Shown here piece after piece: positions 17,141 through 27,322 of a DNA stretch of 64,000 nucleotides. Under the pieces are notes generated by a model, which was not told the DNA's origin, searched no databases, and worked only from the letters and a program-made list of their open reading frames with translations. Position 1 is the stretch's first letter; every line of letters starts with the position of its first letter. Origin of the DNA: Lachnospiraceae bacterium (GTDB lineage: Bacteria; Bacillota; Clostridia; Lachnospirales; Lachnospiraceae); the NCBI GenBank assembly GCA_910575035.1, contig CAJTDL010000013.1, positions 62,001-126,000 on the forward strand, given 5' to 3'. Position numbers and translations under genes: made by a program.

Positions 17141-17180
17141 TTTGACACTCAAAGTATATCACAAATAAATCCTTTGTCAA
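17141..17180 (-). promoter_or_regulatory. fab operon promoter with FabT-type operator
   Basis: Minus strand: -35 TTGACA (17180-17175), 16-nt spacer, -10 TATACT (17158-17153). The palindrome TTTGAGTGTCAAA (17153-17141) begins at the last base of the -10 and covers the expected transcription start. TTTGA-N3-TCAAA is the core of the FabT (MarR family) site TTTGATTATCAAA. Repression by a FabT-like regulator bound with acyl-ACP is inferred; no such regulator gene is in this window. Confidence 0.75.
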
Positions 17181-17283
17181 TCATAAATTTTTCTTCTTTT
17201 TTATGGAATTTTCCTTCCGCTTATGCTATGCTATTATCATAGAAAATATGTACTTTTCATTAACCTAAAAAGGGGGCATTATC

Positions 17284-18375
17284 ATGATAAAATTAAACAC
17301 CAAAGACTTAAAGGCAGGGATGGTTACAGCGACTCCCATTTACAGTAAGACAGGGCAGCTGCTTTTTCCGGCGCATACGGCGCTTACCTCCCAGCAGATT
17401 GCTTATCTGGAATTTTATGCAATCCCATCTGTCCTGATCCTTCCAGAGGACGATGTGACAAAAGAGATCTTAGACGGCACAAGCTCCGACGATATGATCT
17501 CATACTCACAAAAAATAAAAAAGAGCCGGGAGTTCCATGCTTTTAAGGTAGATTACACCAAAAAGACAAAGATCATCAAGGATTCCTTTAACAGCCTGAT
17601 CACCAGTGATAAAGACTATAATCCTGGCATTCTCCTTTCCCAGATCAGCAGCCTGTATGACCACCATTTGACCTCCCTTTCTGTCTTTGATATGCTGCAC
17701 AATATGCGCCAGATTGACGACACCACCTATGCCCACTGCATCAACGTGGCTATTATCAGCCGGATGATGGGCAAATGGCTGGATTTCACCGATGAGGAGC
17801 TGGACGCCCTGACACTAGCAGGCATCCTGCATGACATCGGCAAATGCATGATTAACCAGGAAATCCTTTCCAAGCCGTCGAAGCTGACAGAGGCAGAGTT
17901 TGGTGTTGTGAAAAAGCATCCCGCCATGGGCGTAGAAATTGTGGATCCTTACCATCCGGATGATCGCATCCGCTCTGCTATCCTGCTGCACCATGAACGC
18001 TGCGACGGCTCTGGCTACCCTTATGGGAAAAAGCGGGATGAGATTTCTGAATTTGCCAGAATTATCGCCATTGCGGACGTGTATGACGCTATGACAGCCA
18101 GCCGCTGCTACCGAAAAGGTTTCTGCCCCTTTGAGGTAATTGCAACCTTTGAGCGGGAAGGCTATGAGAAATATGACGCCAAGTACCTGCTGCCGTTTTT
18201 GACCCACATCATCAACACCTATATGAGCAATTCTGTGCTGCTGAATGACGGGACTACCGGCAAGATCATTTTCATTAATAAGGAAACCCTTTCCAGGCCG
18301 ATCATCCAGACGGCAAGCGGGGAATATGTGAATTTATTTAAGCGGCCAGACCTTTATATCCAGGCAATCATCTAA
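17284..18375 (+). CDS. HD-GYP domain protein, probable c-di-GMP phosphodiesterase
   Basis: 363 residues. The C-terminal half is an HD-GYP domain: [14 protein letters not shown], metal-binding HDIGKCMI near 182-189, [23 protein letters not shown] near 239-251 (the GYP motif) and [18 protein letters not shown]. This supports hydrolysis of cyclic di-GMP. The N-terminal part (about 1-110, opening [20 protein letters not shown]) is the DUF3391-like segment common in these proteins; no receiver or membrane segment is present. GGGGG lies about 7 nt before the ATG. It is divergent from acpP and followed 78 nt later by the DUF1292 gene. Confidence 0.9.
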   Translation: MIKLNTKDLKAGMVTATPIYSKTGQLLFPAHTALTSQQIAYLEFYAIPSVLILPEDDVTKEILDGTSSDDMISYSQKIKKSREFHAFKVDYTKKTKIIKDSFNSLITSDKDYNPGILLSQISSLYDHHLTSLSVFDMLHNMRQIDDTTYAHCINVAIISRMMGKWLDFTDEELDALTLAGILHDIGKCMINQEILSKPSKLTEAEFGVVKKHPAMGVEIVDPYHPDDRIRSAILLHHERCDGSGYPYGKKRDEISEFARIIAIADVYDAMTASRCYRKGFCPFEVIATFEREGYEKYDAKYLLPFLTHIINTYMSNSVLLNDGTTGKIIFINKETLSRPIIQTASGEYVNLFKRPDLYIQAII

Positions 18376-18453
18376 ATTTTATATGGATCTTATAAGCCTA
18401 TAGAAGGGGGTTTGGAGGATACGGGCCTTCGAGTAGAAAGGAGGTGACTGCGT

Positions 18454-18786
18454 ATGAGCGGACAGCCAATGACTGGCCCAGAAGGGCAATTTCCAGAGGA
18501 AGACGATATGGAGGATATTCGGGTTACATTGTCTATGGAGGATGATTCTGAGGTAGAGTGCCGGATTTTGACGATTTTTGAGTGTGAGGATCAGGACTAT
18601 ATCGCGCTGCTCCCCTTAAATGAAAATGGGGAGGACTGCGAAGATGGGGAAGTGCTCCTATTCCGCTATTTTGAAGATGAGGAGGGGGAACCCTCTTTGG
18701 AGAATATTGAGGATGAGGAGGAATTTGAGGAAATTTCAGAGGTTTTCCTCCAATTATTGGAAGAAGATGCCTGGGATGAGGAGTAA
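18454..18786 (+). CDS. DUF1292 domain-containing acidic protein
   Basis: 110 residues, extremely acidic, recognised as DUF1292 (YrzB-like) by the core VTLSMEDDSEVECRIL...YIALLPL...GEVLLFRYFED. In many Firmicutes such proteins are encoded beside yrrK and Fur-family genes; here the neighbour is an HD-GYP gene. AAGGAGGTG lies about 8 nt before the ATG, a near-ideal ribosome site that suggests strong translation. Function is unknown. The gene is complete. Confidence 0.85.
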   Translation: MSGQPMTGPEGQFPEEDDMEDIRVTLSMEDDSEVECRILTIFECEDQDYIALLPLNENGEDCEDGEVLLFRYFEDEEGEPSLENIEDEEEFEEISEVFLQLLEEDAWDEE

Positions 18787-18799
18787 ATGGGATTTTTAT

Positions 18800-18877
18800 G
18801 GCTAAGCGCCCCTTGGAGATGAGCCGGAACAAGGGCAAACCGGAAATCCCCAGCCTCTCCCTGGCGGACGCTTAGCC
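18800..18877. terminator. Possible bidirectional stem between convergent genes
   Basis: GGCTAAGCG (18800-18808) pairs perfectly with CGCTTAGCC (18869-18877). The 60-nt interior can fold further. It lies between the ends of the DUF1292 gene and the minus-strand helicase gene, where a shared terminator would be expected, but no clear U-run follows on either strand. Confidence 0.35.
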
Positions 18878-18938
18878 GCTCCTGAAATATCTTCTGTATC
18901 CGGCATCCATGTACCACCTGGCCGGTTCCCACATAACC

Positions 18939-20801
18939 TTAGGTATTCTTTTTCTCTGCCATTTCTGCCACAAACCGTGAGATATCTATTTCTTTTCCAT
19001 TGTATTTTTTTACGGTATGGATGGAGAGGCGTTCTTTTGCCCTGGTAATGCCTACATAAAACATTCTGCGTTCTTCTTGCAGGTCGGTGTCCAGGATGGC
19101 TTTTTTGTAGGGCATAATGCCTTCATTTACATCTAAAATATGTACAATCGGGTATTCCAGGCCTTTGGCGCTGTGGAGGGTGGCCAGGGAAATGCAGTCT
19201 GCCAATTGTTCCTGCTGCTTTTTCTGCTTTTTTAGCCCTTCTGTGTAGGCTTTCATGTGGGCAAACCATTCTTCATATGTTTTATAGGCCCTGGATCCAT
19301 CTTGCAGCTCGTCCAGCACATCGGCCAGGCTGTCTGCATTAATTCTTCGGTATTGGGCATATTCTTTTAGGAATTCTTCATAGCCGATTCCCATGCGGAT
19401 GTAATTTATGGCGGCAAAAGGGGACATTTTGCCCAGCACACGCAAATCCCCCTCTAATTCTTCGATCCGTTCTGCCAGCCATGGCTGCCCTTTCCCATAA
19501 AAATAATCCGCCCATGCATCAAAGGCAATGGCATCGCCTTCCAGGCTCTCCCTGGAAATATAACGCCTGGGGCGGTTCATAACCTGCAGGATATCCCTCC
19601 TGGAGCGGCTTCCCTGGGCAAGACGTATATAGGTTAGAATATCCCTGGCAATCCAATGTTCGTAGATATTGGGGATATTGTCTTTGGCGCAAAAAGGGAT
19701 ATTGTAAGCCATAAGCAAGGACATAAACAGGCGGGGCTGCGTGTTTGTGCGGAATAATACGGCACAGTCGCTGTAGCTGTAGCCATTTTTGCAATCCTTC
19801 AAAATCTGTTGGATAATCGCCTTCCCCTCTTCCTGCTGGCTCTCCCAAAGGTGGTACTGCACCAGGTTTTGGCGCTCGCTCCCATTTGGCGCTGCCTGGT
19901 ACGCCTGGATTTTCTTTTCAAAGCGTTGGGCGTTATGGGAAATCAATTTCAGGGAAGCTTCCACCACTGGGGCACAGGAACGGTAATTTACATCCAAAAG
20001 TACCTGCTTGGCCTTTGGGTAAGGCTTTTCAAATCCCAGCATCAGTTCTGGCTTGGCGCCCCGGAACCGATAAATAGACTGGTCATCGTCCCCTACCACA
20101 AAAAGATTGTCTTCTGGCTTGGCAAGCATTTTCACAATGTCAAACTGTATTTTATTAATGTCCTGGAACTCATCAATTAAAATATATTGGAATTTCTGCT
20201 GCCAGGCAGAAAGGATGTCCTTCCTCTGTCCAAAGAGCTCGGAACAATAGACCAGCATATCATCAAAGTCAATCAGCCGTTTCTGCTTCATCTGACCATC
20301 ATATGCCTGATAAATTTTTTCAAAGACTTCTTTCGCACAGTTCTTAGGATAGTAATGCGCCAGTGGGATGCCTGTATTTTTCACCAAGCTGATCTCCCCC
20401 AGCAAGTCCCCTATAAATTCATTCTCATCCTCGTATTCCAGATGCATCCTGGCAATAATCTCCCGCATCAATGCCATTTTCTGTTCTTCCCGGATGATAT
20501 TTCCGCTGTGGAATCCATAAGCATGCTTTAAAATCTGAAAAAACACTGCATGGAAGGTCCCAAAAGTAACTGGGTATCTCCTTTCTCCCATAAGCCGGTA
20601 AAACCGCTCCTTCATTTCCTTTGCGGCAGCCTTGGTAAAGGTGATCACCAAAATATGCGCTGGATCCACCCCCTGATCCAAAATCAGCCGCTTTGTCCTT
20701 TCTGTAATGACAAGCGTCTTCCCAGAACCCGGGCCCGCTAACACCATCATCGGGCCCTTTGCATGGCTGATTGCGATTGATTGCGCGTTGTTAAAAGACA
20801 T
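18939..20801 (-). CDS. UvrD/PcrA-type ATP-dependent DNA helicase
   Basis: 620-residue superfamily 1A helicase. Motifs in order: Q motif and Walker A (NNAQSIAISHAKG, LAGPGSGKTLVITER), Ia ILVITFTKAAAKEMKER, II ILIDEFQDIN near 215, III VVGDDDQSIYRFRGA, IV LLDVNYRSC, V LATLHSAKGLEYPIVHILD and VI ERRMFYVGITRAKERL. It is about 100 residues shorter than PcrA and lacks PcrA's C-terminal RNA-polymerase-binding tail, so it is probably an additional UvrD-family enzyme and not the essential pcrA. AGGAG lies 8 nt before the ATG. Confidence 0.9.
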   Translation of the reverse strand: MSFNNAQSIAISHAKGPMMVLAGPGSGKTLVITERTKRLILDQGVDPAHILVITFTKAAAKEMKERFYRLMGERRYPVTFGTFHAVFFQILKHAYGFHSGNIIREEQKMALMREIIARMHLEYEDENEFIGDLLGEISLVKNTGIPLAHYYPKNCAKEVFEKIYQAYDGQMKQKRLIDFDDMLVYCSELFGQRKDILSAWQQKFQYILIDEFQDINKIQFDIVKMLAKPEDNLFVVGDDDQSIYRFRGAKPELMLGFEKPYPKAKQVLLDVNYRSCAPVVEASLKLISHNAQRFEKKIQAYQAAPNGSERQNLVQYHLWESQQEEGKAIIQQILKDCKNGYSYSDCAVLFRTNTQPRLFMSLLMAYNIPFCAKDNIPNIYEHWIARDILTYIRLAQGSRSRRDILQVMNRPRRYISRESLEGDAIAFDAWADYFYGKGQPWLAERIEELEGDLRVLGKMSPFAAINYIRMGIGYEEFLKEYAQYRRINADSLADVLDELQDGSRAYKTYEEWFAHMKAYTEGLKKQKKQQEQLADCISLATLHSAKGLEYPIVHILDVNEGIMPYKKAILDTDLQEERRMFYVGITRAKERLSIHTVKKYNGKEIDISRFVAEMAEKKNT

Positions 20802-20891
20802 AAGAAGCTCTCCTTTTGCGAATTGTATTGAACATAAAGCCCACTTTTAAAAGATGGATCCCCAAAAACTGCATCTGCCCGCTGCGCATCC

Positions 20892-22346
20892 TTATCCTTT
20901 TAACTTCCCAATCCCTTGGCGGATCCTTTTCAAGGATTCTTCCTTACCCAACACTTCCATCAGCTCTGTAGCCCCTCCCGGCGTCATCTGCTTCCCGGAA
21001 ACGGCTGTCCGAATAGGCCACATTACATACCCATTCTTACACCCTTTCTCCTTCACATACCCGCAAAGCGTCTCATAAAGGGCATCATTCGAGTAATCCT
21101 CCTGCCCCTCTAACCTGGGCAGCAGCTCTTTCAGCACCTCCAGGGAAGATTCCGGCGTGCTCTTCATCTTCTTATGGGCATACATAGACACATCATACTC
21201 GGGCATTTCCTCAAAGAAATCCACATGCTCCGCAATATCCGGCAGCACCTCAATCCTAGTCTTCACCATAGCCGCTATTTTCTTCAGGTCATACCCTTTC
21301 GTAATACACTCCTTCAAATAGGGCTCAGCCATCCCATAAAACCTGTCAAAATCCATAGCCTTCAAATACTCCCCATTCATCCATTTCAGCTTCACCATAT
21401 CAAACACAGCCGGGGACTTACTGATCCTCCGATAGTCAAACTCCTGGATCAATTCCTCCAAACTAAAGATCTCCCGGTTCTCCTCCGGGCTCCATCCCAG
21501 CAGCGCGATAAAATTCACTACAGCTTCCGGCACAAACCCCTGCTCCAGCAATTCTTCAAAGGAAGCATGCCCGCTGCGCTTCGAAAGCTTCTTATGGTCC
21601 TCATCCGTGATCAATGGCAAATGGATATAAACCGGAGACTCCCACCCAAAGGCATCATATAGCCTCTGGTACTTTGGCGAAGAAGACAAATACTCATTTC
21701 CCCTTACCACATGGGTAATATGCATCGTATGGTCATCTACCACATTTGCAAAATTATAAGTAGGATACCCGTCTGATTTAATCAGGACCATATCATCCAG
21801 TTCCGCATTCTCCACGGTAATATCCCCATATAATTCATCATGGAAGGTTGTCGTCCCCTCCCTTGGAATATTCTGCCGGATCACAAAGGGCTTCCCTGCC
21901 GCCAGGTTCGCCTCCACCTGCTCCTTCGTCAAAGAAAGGCAATGCTTATCATACATCATGATCTCCTTGCCTTCCACAATCTCCGTCTTCAGGGATTCCA
22001 GCCTCCCCTTATCACAAAAGCAATAATAGGCTTCCCCTTTTTCCACCAATTCCTTCGCGTACTTCATATAAATCCCCGTCTTCATACGCTCGCTCTGCAC
22101 ATAAGGCCCATAGCCCCCATCCTTATCTGGCCCTTCATCATGCGCCAGCCCCGCCTTTTCCATTGTGCGGTAAATAATCTCTGTAGCCCCTTCCACAAAC
22201 CTTTCCTGATCCGTATCCTCAATACGCAGCATAAACTCCCCGCCTGCATGCTTCGCAATCAAAAATTCATACAAGGCAGACCTCAAATTCCCTACATGCA
22301 TCTTCCCCGTAGGGCTTGGCGCATATCTTGTCCTAATTTTTCCCAT
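20892..22346 (-). CDS. gltX: Glutamyl-tRNA synthetase
   Basis: Class I synthetase charging tRNA-Glu, 484 residues, normal length. The HIGH-type signature is in [20 protein letters not shown] at the N-terminus, and [15 protein letters not shown] near 250 is the KMSKS-type loop. Other family blocks seen are [34 protein letters not shown] and the C-terminal anticodon-binding helical region. GGAGG lies 7 nt before the ATG. It is not in an obvious operon: helicase downstream at 90 nt, and a 250-nt gap to ftsZ upstream in which I see only an imperfect inverted repeat (22392-22401 with 22446-22455). Confidence 0.96.
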   Translation of the reverse strand: MGKIRTRYAPSPTGKMHVGNLRSALYEFLIAKHAGGEFMLRIEDTDQERFVEGATEIIYRTMEKAGLAHDEGPDKDGGYGPYVQSERMKTGIYMKYAKELVEKGEAYYCFCDKGRLESLKTEIVEGKEIMMYDKHCLSLTKEQVEANLAAGKPFVIRQNIPREGTTTFHDELYGDITVENAELDDMVLIKSDGYPTYNFANVVDDHTMHITHVVRGNEYLSSSPKYQRLYDAFGWESPVYIHLPLITDEDHKKLSKRSGHASFEELLEQGFVPEAVVNFIALLGWSPEENREIFSLEELIQEFDYRRISKSPAVFDMVKLKWMNGEYLKAMDFDRFYGMAEPYLKECITKGYDLKKIAAMVKTRIEVLPDIAEHVDFFEEMPEYDVSMYAHKKMKSTPESSLEVLKELLPRLEGQEDYSNDALYETLCGYVKEKGCKNGYVMWPIRTAVSGKQMTPGGATELMEVLGKEESLKRIRQGIGKLKG

Positions 22347-22597
22347 TTTATCTTCCTCCTGATATCCTAAAGGCTTTCCTGCACAACAAAACCGCCAAGG
22401 GTAAGGGCGCTCCTTATTTTAACTACACCCTAACGCATACACAAGCCCTTGACGGCCCTTCCATCCCTCTCAACAACAGCGCGTTACTGTTATAGCTTAC
22501 AGCGCTATTTGCCCCCAAATACCAAATCTCCCTTCGCCTGCCAGCCCCAAGCCGCATCCCCCATACAAAAAGAGATTTACACAAAAAGGCAAAAGGC

Positions 22598-23833
22598 TCA
22601 CTTCCTCGTATTCTTCAAAAACTCTGGAATCTTAATGTCCCGCTCCCCACTGTTAGCCTCTGGCCTGCGGGGCTGCTGCACCCCAAACCCGGAAGGCGCC
22701 GTCCCAAAACTCCCCCTGGAGCCTGGCTGCATCGTAGAATGGGTTGTCCGCGTAGCCCCTGCCCCAGTGGTCCTCATATTCCCAATCGGCTTCACCGTTC
22801 CAGAAGCCGCTGTCCTGGCCGCCCTGGAAACCGGCTGCTGCACATGCTGCTTCATGCCTGGCATAATCTGTGGCTGGGATGCCGCATCCTCCAGCCCTGT
22901 GGCAATTACCGTAATAATCGCCTCATCCGTCATAGTCTCATCAAACTTAGCCCCAAAGATAACATTGGCATTATCTCCAGCCAGATCTTCCACATAGCTG
23001 GCCGCGTCATTGCCATCCATAAGGGAAATATCCCCAGAAATATTAATAAGTACATGGGTAGCTCCTGCAATCGTTGTCTCCAGCAGCGGGCTCTCTACTG
23101 CAAGCTTCACAGCCTCCAGGGCCTTGTCATCCCCTTTAGCCATGCCAATGCCAATATGTGCCATTCCCTTATCCTTCATAACCGTCTGGACATCCGCAAA
23201 ATCCAAATTGATCAATGCTGACACATTGATTAAGTCTGTAATCCCCTGCACTGCCTGCTGGAGCACCTCATCCGCTTTCTTGAGGGCTTCCGGCATGGTC
23301 GTGCGCCTGTCCACAATCTCCAAAAGCTTGTCATTCGGAATCACAATCAGCGTATCCACGCTTTCCTTTAAGTTCTCAATGCCGCTTAACGCATTCACCA
23401 TCCGGGTCTTTGCCTCAAACCGAAAGGGCTTTGTCACTACGCCTACGGTCAAAATCCCCATTTCCTTCGCAATCCTTGCCACTACTGGCGCAGCGCCTGT
23501 CCCAGTTCCGCCGCCCATGCCGCAGGTCACAAATACCATATCTGCACCCTTGATCTCAGCCGTCAGCTCTTCTATGCTCTCCTCAGCTGCCTTCTGCCCG
23601 ATTTCTGGCTTTGCCCCGGCTCCCAGCCCCTTTGTGAGCTTCTCGCCAATCTGGACCAACGTAGGAGCTTTGCAACGTATCAGATCCTGCTTATCGGTAT
23701 TGACTCCGACAAACTCAACACCGCCAATATTTTCGTCAATCATTCTATTTACCGCATTATTCCCAGCGCCACCCACACCGATTACAATGATTTTTGCGCC
23801 AGACTCTGCTTCGGTTGTCACTATCTCAAGCAA
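22598..23833 (-). CDS. ftsZ: Cell division GTPase FtsZ
   Basis: Tubulin-like GTPase that forms the Z ring. 411 residues: GTPase core about 14-220 with [13 protein letters not shown], the signature [15 protein letters not shown] near 110, TKPFRFE, and NLDFADV; C-terminal domain to about 320; then a variable Gln/Arg/Gly/Thr-rich linker and the conserved tail [10 protein letters not shown] that binds FtsA/SepF-type partners. Start is TTG at 23833 with GGAGG 7 nt upstream. It has its own candidate promoter and is last in the division cluster. Confidence 0.97.
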   Translation of the reverse strand: MLEIVTTEAESGAKIIVIGVGGAGNNAVNRMIDENIGGVEFVGVNTDKQDLIRCKAPTLVQIGEKLTKGLGAGAKPEIGQKAAEESIEELTAEIKGADMVFVTCGMGGGTGTGAAPVVARIAKEMGILTVGVVTKPFRFEAKTRMVNALSGIENLKESVDTLIVIPNDKLLEIVDRRTTMPEALKKADEVLQQAVQGITDLINVSALINLDFADVQTVMKDKGMAHIGIGMAKGDDKALEAVKLAVESPLLETTIAGATHVLINISGDISLMDGNDAASYVEDLAGDNANVIFGAKFDETMTDEAIITVIATGLEDAASQPQIMPGMKQHVQQPVSRAARTAASGTVKPIGNMRTTGAGATRTTHSTMQPGSRGSFGTAPSGFGVQQPRRPEANSGERDIKIPEFLKNTRK

Positions 23834-23900
23834 GGTTCTTCCTCCTTTATCCCATATATAAACAATTCATATGACTTGAATCCTATTTTAGCCTGTATAC

Positions 23901-23929
23901 ATAGTATAATTTTTTAAAGAATTAATCAA
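23901..23929 (-). promoter_or_regulatory. Candidate promoter for ftsZ
   Basis: Minus strand TTGATT (23929-23924), 17-nt spacer, TACTAT (23906-23901). It lies about 70 nt before the TTG start, in a very AT-rich 180-nt gap after ftsQ. A TATACT overlapping this -10 would need a 15-nt spacer. Confidence 0.5.
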
Positions 23930-24013
23930 CAGATATTTTTATTTTTACTTACTTTTTTTCGCCATTTTTTTGCAATATGAGATAAAATTCTTTTTTTTTC
24001 AGCATATTTTTAC

Positions 24014-24760
24014 TTATCCTGAGGTTTCAAAAGTAATATCTGTTGTATTCTCTGTCCATCCCTCCAAATGCAGGGTTCCCTTTTTCCCTTCCAATTTGGG
24101 CATAATATGGGCCAGCCTTGTAATTTTGTCATTTAAGCTGTCAGCTTCTCCCATTACCACCATGATATCGCCATATTTCAGCGTAAATCCATTCTCCCCA
24201 TTGTACCTCACACTATTGGGCACCAGCTCAAATTTTTTCAGTATCTGGGTTACTGACAACAGGTTTTTCAGCACATGCTTTTCCTTGATGGGAAGCTTCT
24301 CATACAGCACGATCTGATCCACATCCAGGCCAGTGACCTGGGGGATCTTTTTAATCACATCCGAAGACATCTCCACCACAAACCCATCCTTGTCAAAATA
24401 AGCATTCTGCCCCAGGGCCTTGATATAGACCCGCCCCAGGAGCACCTTCTCATAGACATGTACCTGCAGCACATGGGGGGATTTCAGGGAAATTTCCATA
24501 TTGTCCACAAATGGCATCTCCTTTGGCTCCACAAATTTGTATTTAAAAAACACATATAAACTGTTCCAGGAATACTCATCGTCCAACAGCCAATTGGAAA
24601 TAGATTCGTCCTGATAATACTCGCTTCCCACAATTTCCACTTTTTCTACGGTAAATACCTTCGTCACGGCAAGCGCCCCCGCCCCAACCAACAGCGCCAA
24701 AACAAAAAACAGCCGCATAAAGGCTTTAAAGCGCCTTCTTTTTTTCTTTCTTCTTCCCAT
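24014..24760 (-). CDS. ftsQ: Cell division protein FtsQ/DivIB
   Basis: 248-residue bitopic divisome protein. A very basic cytoplasmic N-terminus (MGRRKKKRRRFKAF) precedes one membrane span (about 15-33), then a POTRA-like domain opening TVEKVEIVGSEYYQDESISNW and a beta domain. This architecture, plus its place between ftsW and ftsZ, identifies FtsQ/DivIB. It scaffolds FtsL/FtsB-like partners outside the membrane. GGAGGG lies about 9 nt before the ATG, and 15 nt separate it from ftsW. Confidence 0.88.
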   Translation of the reverse strand: MGRRKKKRRRFKAFMRLFFVLALLVGAGALAVTKVFTVEKVEIVGSEYYQDESISNWLLDDEYSWNSLYVFFKYKFVEPKEMPFVDNMEISLKSPHVLQVHVYEKVLLGRVYIKALGQNAYFDKDGFVVEMSSDVIKKIPQVTGLDVDQIVLYEKLPIKEKHVLKNLLSVTQILKKFELVPNSVRYNGENGFTLKYGDIMVVMGEADSLNDKITRLAHIMPKLEGKKGTLHLEGWTENTTDITFETSG

Positions 24761-24775
24761 GCTAAAACCCTCCGC

Positions 24776-25891
24776 TTATTCTTCCAGCGGGATTCCCCTG
24801 GAAACGCTCAGCGCCAAGCCAATCTCCGCCATTAAAAACACAATGGACGTGCCTCCATAACTAATGAATGGAAGGGAAATACCTGTATTTGGTATGGAGT
24901 TGGTCACAACCGCAATATTCAGGATCACCTGGATCGCAATATGCGCCAGCACGCCTGTCACAAGCAATGCCCCGTACAGATCCTGTGCATTGCTGGCAAT
25001 GACCATAAAACGCCAGATTAAAATAGCAAACAGAAGGATTACGCAGATGGCGCCGAACAGCCCCAGTTCTTCACAGATAATCGAAAAAATCATATCATTC
25101 TGTGCCTCTGGCACAAATCCCAGCTTCTGCATCCCTGCCCCCAGGCCTTTTCCAAAGAGGCCGCCTGACCCAATCGCATATAGGCCCTGAAGCGTCTGGT
25201 AGCCTTTCTCATATTTCTCTGGATGCAGCCAGATTTTAAATCGGTCTGCACGGTAAGACTCGAACACAACAAAAGCTGCCCCTGACGCAAGCACTGCCCC
25301 ACCCAGGGCAAAAAACTGCATATACTTTGGGCTGGCCACAAATACCAAGGCAATGGCAATCCCCATAATGATGACAGCCGTGCTCAGGTTCTCAATTGCC
25401 ACAATCCCTGCCATAGGCGATACAACCACCATAATCTTCACCAGCGTTTTAAACTTCCCAATCTGCTTTGGCAGGCGGCTGATAACCGTCGCAAGAAACA
25501 CAATGATTGCCAGCTTCGCCGCTTCCGACGGCTGGAAGCTGATAAAGCCCAGATCCAGCCACCGCTTCGCCCCATTGAGGCTGTCACCTACAAAAAGCAC
25601 AATCACGCAAAGCCCCAGGCCAACGGCATAAGCAAGCAGCCAGAAGTACCGCCATACCCGGTAATCAATGCTGGCAACAAACGCCATTACCGCAATTCCC
25701 ACCAAATCTGCAAACAGCTGCTTCTTGAGATAATAGCCTGGATCGCCAAATTTGACCTGCCCATTGTAAGCGCTTGTGCTATAAAGCACCACCAGCCCAA
25801 AGCATATGAGAAATACTACAATAAGCAGCAGGCTGTAGTCAAAATAACGGCTTTTCCTTTGTCTTTTGTCTGCCTCTCTTTTTCTGCCCAT
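24776..25891 (-). CDS. ftsW: FtsW/SpoVE-type SEDS peptidoglycan glycosyltransferase
   Basis: 371-residue polytopic protein of the SEDS family that polymerises lipid II with a class B PBP. About ten hydrophobic segments are visible. Family blocks: DYSLLLIVVFLICFGLVVLY at the N-terminus, FQPSEAAKLAIIVFLA near 120, GKGLGAGMQKLGFVPEAQND near 250, and the C-terminal NTGISLPFISYGGTS. Between murD and ftsQ it is most simply the division FtsW; a sporulation SpoVE role cannot be excluded from sequence. GGAG lies about 7 nt before the ATG. Confidence 0.9.
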   Translation of the reverse strand: MGRKREADKRQRKSRYFDYSLLLIVVFLICFGLVVLYSTSAYNGQVKFGDPGYYLKKQLFADLVGIAVMAFVASIDYRVWRYFWLLAYAVGLGLCVIVLFVGDSLNGAKRWLDLGFISFQPSEAAKLAIIVFLATVISRLPKQIGKFKTLVKIMVVVSPMAGIVAIENLSTAVIIMGIAIALVFVASPKYMQFFALGGAVLASGAAFVVFESYRADRFKIWLHPEKYEKGYQTLQGLYAIGSGGLFGKGLGAGMQKLGFVPEAQNDMIFSIICEELGLFGAICVILLFAILIWRFMVIASNAQDLYGALLVTGVLAHIAIQVILNIAVVTNSIPNTGISLPFISYGGTSIVFLMAEIGLALSVSRGIPLEE

Positions 25892-25917
25892 ATCAGCGCT
25901 CCTGACTTATGATTTCC

Positions 25918-27291
25918 TTAATTTTCCTCCTTGACCGCCCTCACCATCTCTTTGAATTTATCTCCCCGCTCCTCATAGTTTTTAAACATCCCCCAGCTTG
26001 CACAGGCCGGGGATAGCAGGACGGCGTCCCCTTTTACCGCATGGAGGACGCATTTGTCCACCGCTTCCTGCAAGCTTTCTGCAAAAAGGATATCCTCTGG
26101 GGGATAGCCCAAACGGACGGCTGTATCACGAATTTTCTCCCGGGTGGCGCCCAGCAGCACTAGTTTCTTCACCTTCCCGCTAAAAGATTGGATCCACGCA
26201 TCATATTCCGAATCCTTGTCGTAGCCTCCCCCAATCAGCAAAGTCGGCCATTCCATTGCCCGGACAGCCTGAATGGCAGCGTCTGGGTTCGTGCCTTTGG
26301 AATCATTGTAAAAACGTACGCCCCTTTTTGTCGCTACGTATTCAATCCTGTGCTCCACAGCGGAAAATGCAGCCAAAGCCTTCCGTATCTTTTCCATTGG
26401 AACCCCAAAAACCAAGGCCATTGCTGTGGCAGCCATAACATTTTCGTAATTGTGCTTCCCAATCAGCTGTAAATCCCTGATGCTGCAGACTGTGGACACC
26501 TGCCCTTCCCATGCCCAGGCAATCTGTTCCCCATCCAGGTATATGCCTTCCTTCAATTTCCTTGCACTGCTGAAAAACAAAGGCTTCGCCTTCGTCTGGG
26601 ATGCAAATTCCCGCAGAGCCAAATCCTCATAATTCAACACGCAAACCTGGCTGGCTCCCTGGTTCATGGCAATCCGTTTCTTGGCCTCCTGGTAAATTTC
26701 CATGGTATGGTGCCGGTTCAGGTGGTCTGGCGTGATATTTAAGATAGCCGACACCTGAGGGCAAAAATTACGAACCGTCTCTAATTGGAAGCTGCTGATT
26801 TCTGCCACTGTCACAGAACCTTCCTCTGTCCCAGATACCAGGGCCGTATAGGGAACCCCGATATTCCCCACCACCTGCACATGGGGGAAGTGGCTTTTCA
26901 TGATCTCTCCCAATAATGCTGTTGTGGTCGTCTTCCCATTGGTGCCTGTGATGGCAAGCACCCTGCCCTTTTCAAAAGCATAGCCCAATTCGATTTCCCC
27001 CCAGATCTCCAGCCCTGCCTGGCGCATGGACTCCACAACAGGGATATCTGTCGGGATCCCGGGGCTTAAAACAGCAATATCACAGCTTCCTAACACTTCC
27101 TGGGGCAGGCTGCCCAGAACGATTTCTACATCTTGCAATAATGCAGACTTCTTCCGGATTTCCCCTTCCTCCAGGCTTTGGTTCCCATCATAGAGACAGA
27201 CAGAAAAGCCTTGCCTCTTTAGCAGCTCTGCGGCGGCAATCCCGCTGAGGCCGGTGCCTGCCACCAAAAATTTTTTTCCTTGTAAATCCAA
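25918..27291 (-). CDS. murD: UDP-N-acetylmuramoyl-L-alanine--D-glutamate ligase
   Basis: Adds D-glutamate to UDP-MurNAc-L-Ala. About 457 residues. Seen: Rossmann loop KFLVAGTGLSGIAAAELLKR at the N-terminus, Mur-ligase ATP loop ITGTNGKTTTTALLG near 115, NITPDHLNRHHTMEIY, FYNDSKGTNPDAAIQA and LLSPACASWGMFKNYEERGD near the C-terminus. I choose TTG 27291 because GGGAGGG lies 7 nt upstream and the protein then starts at the Rossmann strand; an ATG at 27333 would overlap mraY and add an unrelated leader. Confidence 0.94.
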   Translation of the reverse strand: MDLQGKKFLVAGTGLSGIAAAELLKRQGFSVCLYDGNQSLEEGEIRKKSALLQDVEIVLGSLPQEVLGSCDIAVLSPGIPTDIPVVESMRQAGLEIWGEIELGYAFEKGRVLAITGTNGKTTTTALLGEIMKSHFPHVQVVGNIGVPYTALVSGTEEGSVTVAEISSFQLETVRNFCPQVSAILNITPDHLNRHHTMEIYQEAKKRIAMNQGASQVCVLNYEDLALREFASQTKAKPLFFSSARKLKEGIYLDGEQIAWAWEGQVSTVCSIRDLQLIGKHNYENVMAATAMALVFGVPMEKIRKALAAFSAVEHRIEYVATKRGVRFYNDSKGTNPDAAIQAVRAMEWPTLLIGGGYDKDSEYDAWIQSFSGKVKKLVLLGATREKIRDTAVRLGYPPEDILFAESLQEAVDKCVLHAVKGDAVLLSPACASWGMFKNYEERGDKFKEMVRAVKEEN

Positions 27292-27322
27292 TGTAATTCC
27301 CTCCCTGCGATCCTTATGCGCA

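Noticed and set aside
18939-20801. Calling the helicase pcrA
   Set aside because: It is about 100 residues short and lacks the C-terminal RNA-polymerase-binding region, so only the UvrD/PcrA family is supported.
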